Part shown: piece after piece, positions 59,314 through 64,000 of the stretch
Numbering within the stretch: position 1 is the first letter of the stretch
Layout of the letters: the number at the start of each line of letters is the position of its first letter
NCBI GenBank assembly: GCA_049323275.1
Contig: JBMOOM010000062.1
Location: forward strand, 12,308-76,307
Reading direction: 5' to 3'
DNA length: 64,000 nt
Source: Taklimakanibacter sp049323275
GTDB taxonomy: Bacteria > Pseudomonadota > Alphaproteobacteria > Rhizobiales > Aestuariivirgaceae
Notes under the pieces: generated by a model
The model's database searches: none
What the model saw: the letters and a program-made list of their open reading frames with translations, nothing else
Told to the model about the DNA's origin: nothing
Translations under genes and position numbers: made by a program

Positions 59314-62241
59314 ATGTCCCAACATCGCCCCCTTAAGTCCGGCGATCATGTCTATCTGATCGACGGGTCCGGTTATATTTTCCGTGCGTATCACGCACTC
59401 CCGCCTCTGACGCGCAAAAGCGACGGTCTGCCCGTCGGCGCCGTCCAGGGCTTCTGCAACATGTTGTGGAAGCTCCTGAAGGACATGAAGGCGGGTGAGA
59501 AGCCCACCCATCTCGCCGTCATCTTCGACAAGTCGGAACAGACCTTCCGCAAGCGCATCTATCCCGATTACAAGGCCCACCGGCCCGACCCGCCGGCCGA
59601 TCTCATCCCGCAATTCGGCCTCATCCGGCAGGCCACCCGCGCCTTCAACGTCGCCTGCGTCGAGCAGGATGATTTCGAGGCCGACGATCTCATCGCCACC
59701 TATGCCCGCGAGGCCGCCGAAGTCGGCGCCACGGTGCGCATCGTCTCCTCCGACAAGGACCTCATGCAGCTCGTCCGCAAGGGCGTCGCGCTCTACGACA
59801 CGATGAAGGACAAGGAGGTCGGCGAGGCGGAGGTGCTGGAGAAATTCGGCGTGGCGCCCGACAAGGTCGTCGACGTCCAGGCGCTCGCCGGCGATTCGGT
59901 CGACAACGTGCCGGGCGTGCCGGGCATCGGCGTCAAGACCGGCGCCCAGCTCATCACCGAATATGGCTCGCTCGAGGACCTGCTGGCGCGCGCCGCCGAG
60001 ATCAAGCAGCCGAAGCGGCGCGAAAGCCTCATCCAATATGCCGAGCAGGCCCGCATCTCGAAGCAGCTGGTGACGCTCGACCAGAATGTCCCGGTCGATC
60101 ACAAGCTCGTTTCCTTCCTGGTGGACGAGCCGCGCGCCTCCGACCTCATCGGCTTCTGCAAGACGATGGAATTCTCCTCGCTGATGCGCCGCGTCGCTGC
60201 CGATCTCGAGGCCGACGCCGCCGCGATCGACGCGATCCCGGTCGAGATCAAGGGCTGGCCGCCGGAAGGCGGCGTGGCCGCGCCGGCGCCGATCGCGGAG
60301 AAGCCCGCCGCCAAGGCGGAGAAGGCCAAGCCCGCCGCTGCTCCGGTTGAAGCAAAGCCGCAAGGCGTCACCTCCGAACGCCTGCGCGCCGTCGCCGTCA
60401 AATATGACGACTATGAAACGGTGGTGGACAAGGACGCGCTCGAGCGCTGGGTGGAGCGCATCTGGGCGCAGGGCTTCGTGGCGCTCGACACCGAGACGAC
60501 CTCGCTCGATCCGATGCAGGCGAATGTCGCCGGCATCTCGCTCGCCACCGATGCGGGCCAGGCCTGCTATATTCCGGTCGGCCATCGCGCCGGCGATGGG
60601 CTCGATTTCTCCGGCGCCGAGATCCGGCAACTGCCGCTGGCCGACGTCATCTCGCTGCTGAAGCCCGTTCTCGAGGACCCGTCCATCCTCAAGATCGGCC
60701 AGAATCTCAAATACGATCTCCTGATCTTCCGCCGCCTCGGCATCGAGGTGGCGCCGATCGAGGACACGATGCTGATGTCCTATGCCTTGGAAAGCGGCCT
60801 CAACGGCCATGGCATGGACGAGCTCTCGGAGAAGCATCTCGGCCACAAGCCCATCGCCTATAAGGATGTCGCCGGCACCGGCAAGACGGCGGTGAGCTTC
60901 GACAAGGTGCCGCTCGACCGCGCCACCCATTACGCCGCCGAGGACGCCGACATCACGCTGAGACTCTGGATGCTGTTCAAGGAGCGCCTGGCGCGCGAGC
61001 ACAAGACCACCGTCTATCAGACGCTGGAGCGGCCGCTCGTGCCGGTGCTCGCCAATATGGAGCGCGAAGGCATCCTGGTCGACCGCGCCGTGCTGGCGAG
61101 ACTTTCGGGCGAGTTCGCCGCCTCGGGCGCCGAGATCGAGAAGCAGGCCTATGAGCTGGCCGGCGAGCGGTTCAATATCGGCTCGCCCAAGCAGCTGGGT
61201 GACATATTGTTCGGCCGCATGGGATTGCCCGGCGGCCGCAAGACCGCGACCGGGGCCTGGAGTACCGATTCCGATGTGCTCGAGGATCTCGCCAATCAGG
61301 GCATCGAATTCGCCCGCAAGGTGCTCGACTGGCGCCAGCTCGCCAAATTGCGCTCGACCTATACGGATGCGCTGCCGACTTTCATCAATCCCGATACGGG
61401 GCGCGTCCACACGTCCTATTCGATGGCCTCGACATCGACCGGGCGACTGGCTTCGACCGATCCGAACCTGCAGAACATCCCGGTCAGGACCGAAGAGGGA
61501 AGGCGCATCCGCACCGCCTTCATCGCGCCCAAGGGCTCGAAGCTGATCAGCGCCGATTACAGCCAGATCGAGCTGCGCGTGCTGGCGCATGTCGCCGACA
61601 TTCCGCAATTGCGCAAGGCTTTCGCCGACGGCCTCGACATTCACGCGATGACGGCGTCGGAAATGTTCGGCGTGCCGGTGAAGGGCATGGATCCGCTGAT
61701 CCGCCGCCAGGCCAAGGCCATCAATTTCGGCATCATCTACGGCATCTCGGCCTTCGGCCTCGCCAATCAGCTCTCGATCTCGCGCGAGGAGGCGGGCAGC
61801 TACATCAAGACCTATTTCCAGCGTTTCCCGGGCATCCGCGATTATATGGAGACGACGAAGAAGACGGCGCGCGAGACGGGGTATGTCGAGACCATCTTCG
61901 GCCGGCGCTGCCATTTTCCGCGCATCACCTCGCCCAACGCGTCCGAGCGCGCCTTCATGGAGCGGGCCTCGATCAACGCGCCGATCCAGGGTGCGGCGGC
62001 CGACATCATCCGCCGCGCCATGACCCGCATGCCGGCGGCGCTCGCCAAAGCCGGCCTTGGCGCCCGCATGCTGCTGCAGGTGCATGACGAGCTCATCTTC
62101 GAGGCGGTCGATGCCGAGATCGAGGCGGTGAAGCAGCTGGTCCGCGAGGTGATGGAAAAAGCCCCCGAGCCCGCCGTCAAGCTCGCCGTGCCCTTGCAGG
62201 TCGACGCCCGCGCCGCCGACAACTGGGAAGCCGCGCATTGA
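59314..62241 (+). CDS. polA: DNA polymerase I
   Basis: The 975-residue protein has all three domains: the 5'-3' exonuclease/flap domain (about 1-300, starting YLIDGSGYIFRAYHALPPL), an Ala/Lys/Pro-rich linker, an active-looking 3'-5' proofreading domain (ALDTETTSLDP near 390) and the polymerase with motif A SADYSQIELRVLAH, motif B RRQAKAINFGIIYGIS and motif C LLQVHDELIFE. It fills gaps in repair and removes RNA primers. Nothing unusual was seen. Confidence 0.98.
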   Translation: MSQHRPLKSGDHVYLIDGSGYIFRAYHALPPLTRKSDGLPVGAVQGFCNMLWKLLKDMKAGEKPTHLAVIFDKSEQTFRKRIYPDYKAHRPDPPADLIPQFGLIRQATRAFNVACVEQDDFEADDLIATYAREAAEVGATVRIVSSDKDLMQLVRKGVALYDTMKDKEVGEAEVLEKFGVAPDKVVDVQALAGDSVDNVPGVPGIGVKTGAQLITEYGSLEDLLARAAEIKQPKRRESLIQYAEQARISKQLVTLDQNVPVDHKLVSFLVDEPRASDLIGFCKTMEFSSLMRRVAADLEADAAAIDAIPVEIKGWPPEGGVAAPAPIAEKPAAKAEKAKPAAAPVEAKPQGVTSERLRAVAVKYDDYETVVDKDALERWVERIWAQGFVALDTETTSLDPMQANVAGISLATDAGQACYIPVGHRAGDGLDFSGAEIRQLPLADVISLLKPVLEDPSILKIGQNLKYDLLIFRRLGIEVAPIEDTMLMSYALESGLNGHGMDELSEKHLGHKPIAYKDVAGTGKTAVSFDKVPLDRATHYAAEDADITLRLWMLFKERLAREHKTTVYQTLERPLVPVLANMEREGILVDRAVLARLSGEFAASGAEIEKQAYELAGERFNIGSPKQLGDILFGRMGLPGGRKTATGAWSTDSDVLEDLANQGIEFARKVLDWRQLAKLRSTYTDALPTFINPDTGRVHTSYSMASTSTGRLASTDPNLQNIPVRTEEGRRIRTAFIAPKGSKLISADYSQIELRVLAHVADIPQLRKAFADGLDIHAMTASEMFGVPVKGMDPLIRRQAKAINFGIIYGISAFGLANQLSISREEAGSYIKTYFQRFPGIRDYMETTKKTARETGYVETIFGRRCHFPRITSPNASERAFMERASINAPIQGAAADIIRRAMTRMPAALAKAGLGARMLLQVHDELIFEAVDAEIEAVKQLVREVMEKAPEPAVKLAVPLQVDARAADNWEAAH

Positions 62242-62288
62242 TTTCCCGCGTGAGCGGGTATAGGGATGCGCATCTTCTGTTCAATTAT

Positions 62289-62390
62289 CGTCATCCCGGC
62301 GAAAGCCGGGATCCATTGAATAGAATCAAGCGGGCGGTGCTTGCCGCCTGTCACCAGTTTAGGGGATCCCGACTTTCGTCGGGATGACGG
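62289..62390. repeat. Second complete CGTCATCCC repeat element
   Basis: The left unit CGTCATCCCGGCGAAAGCC and right unit ATCCCGACTTTCGTCGGGAT enclose a variable middle with GCGGGCGGTGCTTGCCGCCTG. The layout matches 40358-40461. It lies between the convergent polA and DinB genes. Confidence 0.85.
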
Positions 62391-62397
62391 TTGAAGG

Positions 62398-62922
62398 CTA
62401 AACCACCATCTCCTTCAACCCCGGCAGGCCGATGAAGTCGGTCACGCCGACATCCTCGCCCACCTGGGTGAGGAGAGTCGTGATCTGGCCGCGATGATGC
62501 GTCTGGTGGTTGAAGAAATGCATCACCAGCACCGAGGCCGGATAGGTATAGCTGGCGGGGGTCAGGACGCTGGTGAAAGTGAAGGGCCGCGCTAGCCAGT
62601 CTTCGTCGACGCCCGCCGCCCAGTCGGCGATTTCCGCATCGATCGCGAGGCGCTCGGCGCGCAACGGCTCGAATGTCCGATGGCGCAGGGATCTGAGGTC
62701 GGTGAAGCGCAAGGGCCGGCTTTTGAACCGGTCTATCCATACCATGTCGGCGGCGAGGAGATGGTTGAGCGTGCCGAGGATCGACTTGAAGAAGGCGCCG
62801 CGGTCGCGCGCGATCTCCTCCGCCGGCAGCCGCGCCGCCGTCTCGTAGATCTTGCCGTTCATCCAGCTGTTGTACTGGGCCATGCTCTGCAGATAGGCGC
62901 GTGTGATCGGCGTCCGGCTCAT
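62398..62922 (-). CDS. DinB-family four-helix protein
   Basis: The 174-residue protein has the DinB/YfiT four-helix layout with three metal-binding His positions visible in LGTLNHLLAADMVW and FNHQTHHRGQI. Family members include thiol-S-transferases and damage-inducible proteins of unknown role. The ATG at 62922 begins at MSRTPITRAY, whose next helix (QSMAQYNSWMNGKIY) is the family start. It is divergent from the dehydrogenase at 63014. Confidence 0.85.
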   Translation of the reverse strand: MSRTPITRAYLQSMAQYNSWMNGKIYETAARLPAEEIARDRGAFFKSILGTLNHLLAADMVWIDRFKSRPLRFTDLRSLRHRTFEPLRAERLAIDAEIADWAAGVDEDWLARPFTFTSVLTPASYTYPASVLVMHFFNHQTHHRGQITTLLTQVGEDVGVTDFIGLPGLKEMVV

Positions 62923-63013
62923 GTCGTTTCTCCGTCTGATGAGCCTTGCCATAGCAGCGGCTTTCGCTGTAACCAACAGGCCTGATCAAACATCATACAA
63001 TTTGGAGCGAGGC

Positions 63014-63766
63014 ATGACAGCGGCCATCTATCCGAGCCTCAGGGGCAAGACGGTGTTCATCACGGGCGGCGCCATGGGCATCGGCGAATCCTTCGTCGAG
63101 GAATTCGCGCGCCAGGGCTCCAAGGTCGCCTTCATCGATATCGCCGGGGAGGCGGGCGAGAAGCTGAAAAGCCGGCTCACCGGCGATGTCTGGTTCGGCC
63201 GATGCGACGTCACCGACATCAAGGCGCTGCAATCGGCCATCGCCGAGGCCGCCAAAGCGCTGGGGCCGATCACCGTCCTCGTCAACAACGCCGCCCATGA
63301 CGAGCGCCACAGCTGGGACAAGATGACGCCCGACTACTGGGACCAGCGCGTCGCCATCAACATCAAGCATCAGTTCTTCGCCGCCCAGGCGGTCATCCCG
63401 ATGATGCAGAAGGCGGGCGGCGGCTCGATCATCAATCTCGGCTCCTGCTCCTGGAAGATCGGCCAGGGCGGCATGGCCGCCTATACCGCGTCGAAATCGG
63501 GCGTCACCGGCCTGACGCGCTCGCTGGCGCGCGACCTCGGTCCCGACAATATCCGCGTCAACACCATCTCGCCCGGCTGGATCATGACCGAGCGCCAGCT
63601 GAAGCTCTGGGTCACGCCGGAAGGCGAGAAGAAGATCATGGAACACCAGTGCCTGAAGCGGAAGCTCTACCCGATCGACATCGCCCGCATGGCGCTGTTC
63701 CTCGCGTCGGACGAAGCGTCCGGCTGCACCAATCAGGATTTCACCGTGGATGGTGGGTGGGTCTAA
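63014..63766 (+). CDS. Short-chain dehydrogenase/reductase
   Basis: The 250-residue classical SDR has the cofactor motif TGGAMGIG (about 14-21), NNAA (about 95), the catalytic Ser in LGSCSWK and YTASK with Tyr and Lys, and ends in FTVDGGWV. It oxidises or reduces a hydroxyl group with NAD(P). A sugar or polyol dehydrogenase is likely, but the substrate is unknown. GGAGCGAGG precedes the ATG. Confidence 0.93.
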   Translation: MTAAIYPSLRGKTVFITGGAMGIGESFVEEFARQGSKVAFIDIAGEAGEKLKSRLTGDVWFGRCDVTDIKALQSAIAEAAKALGPITVLVNNAAHDERHSWDKMTPDYWDQRVAINIKHQFFAAQAVIPMMQKAGGGSIINLGSCSWKIGQGGMAAYTASKSGVTGLTRSLARDLGPDNIRVNTISPGWIMTERQLKLWVTPEGEKKIMEHQCLKRKLYPIDIARMALFLASDEASGCTNQDFTVDGGWV

Positions 63767-63789
63767 CCGTCATCCCGGCGAAAGCCGCT
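63767..63789. repeat. Truncated CGTCATCCC repeat unit
   Basis: CCGTCATCCCGGCGAAAGCC starts one base after the dehydrogenase stop and then diverges, so only the left unit is present. Confidence 0.75.
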
Positions 63790-63949
63790 TTCGGATTCAC
63801 ACATCTTGCGAGGTGCCTGCGATTTATCTCTCCCCGCTTCGGTGCAGGACTGTCGGGGGAAAACGATGAGACCTCAGAAAAAGCGGCGTATAGCAAGCGG
63901 ATAGAGTGTGTCTTCGATGGGACAGGACTCAGAATTCTCAAGCAGATTT

Positions 63950-64000
63950 TCCCCTTCTCCCGCTTGCGGGAGAAGGTGCCCGACAGGGCGGATGAGGGTG
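63950..64000. repeat. CCTTCTCCC / GCCCGACAGGGCGG repeat, cut by the window end
   Basis: CCCCTTCTCCCGCTTGCGGG with its hairpin and GCCCGACAGGGCGGATGAGG repeats the element at 54086-54223. Between 63790 and 63949 I see no gene or signal I can support. Confidence 0.75.

Noticed and set aside
59239..62238. 999-codon open frame opposite polA
   Set aside because: Antisense shadow with no family character. polA is unambiguous.
63741..63941. 66-codon minus-strand frame at the end of the window
   Set aside because: It starts in apparently noncoding DNA, runs into a repeat and has no family or signal support.

Overview
The window is chromosomal DNA from a high-GC alphaproteobacterium, most likely of the order Hyphomicrobiales (Rhizobiales). 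Supporting signs are a RegB/RegA (ActS/ActR) redox two-component pair, MmcB, an SDHAF4-like protein, many TRAP and ABC uptake genes, EcfG-type (GGAAC-N16/17-NGTT) promoter sequences, and dispersed palindromic repeats of the kinds usual in this order. The genus cannot be named from the sequence. No rRNA operon, CRISPR array or complete insertion sequence was seen. One tRNA-Arg(CCG) is present.

Layout. 1-17,000: housekeeping (ArfB, a YqaA-type membrane protein, DsbB, an HNH nuclease, an AlkA-type glycosylase, GluQRS, HtpX, RsmB, a heparinase-family protein, a MocR regulator with a cluster of operator-like boxes, PurH, a tautomerase/LysR pair, RegB/RegA). 17,000-20,300: a minus-strand stress locus with a DUF6766 protein, a manganese catalase fused to a DUF892 ferritin-like domain, a 59-residue Gln/Gly/Arg/Glu microprotein, a ClpP-like protein and a shortened DUF892 protein. 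Two EcfG-like promoters lie in it, and a third, matching the consensus exactly, precedes a small membrane protein at 28,879. 20,300-28,700: MmcB, a TRAP transporter (DctQ, enlarged DctM) with two paralogous binding proteins, an O-methyltransferase, and a MarR regulator overlapping an exported protein. 28,700-36,700: a TetR regulator facing an operon of a triple-RidA protein, a creatinase-like M24 protein without the usual metal ligands and a complete polar amino-acid ABC transporter, then a CDF-type transporter. 36,700-42,700: a TetR/glutathione S-transferase divergent pair around a palindrome, a GNAT protein, an MHS-type symporter, an LLM oxidoreductase and an exported hydrolase.

42,900-50,400: a broken alcohol dehydrogenase, then a lower-GC island with an XRE regulator and a type I restriction-modification operon (hsdR-hsdM-hsdS). 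HsdS carries a C-terminal domain of about 200 residues that standard specificity subunits lack. The island abuts the 3' end of the tRNA-Arg gene, a classic integration point, but no integrase remains. 50,800-58,150: a large protein with a degenerate class III cyclase domain, a STAND-type ATPase and a helical-repeat region, preceded by four helically phased CTGCA repeats, then a compact operon ycaO - tfuA - gluzincin metallopeptidase - protein of unknown family, closed by a terminator-like hairpin. YcaO plus TfuA is the thioamide-forming pair, and no precursor peptide is obvious, so this is the best candidate for an undescribed system. 58,200-64,000: an acyltransferase, DNA polymerase I, a DinB protein, a short-chain dehydrogenase and repeat DNA.

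All function calls come from reading motifs and family resemblance by eye. No database search was run.
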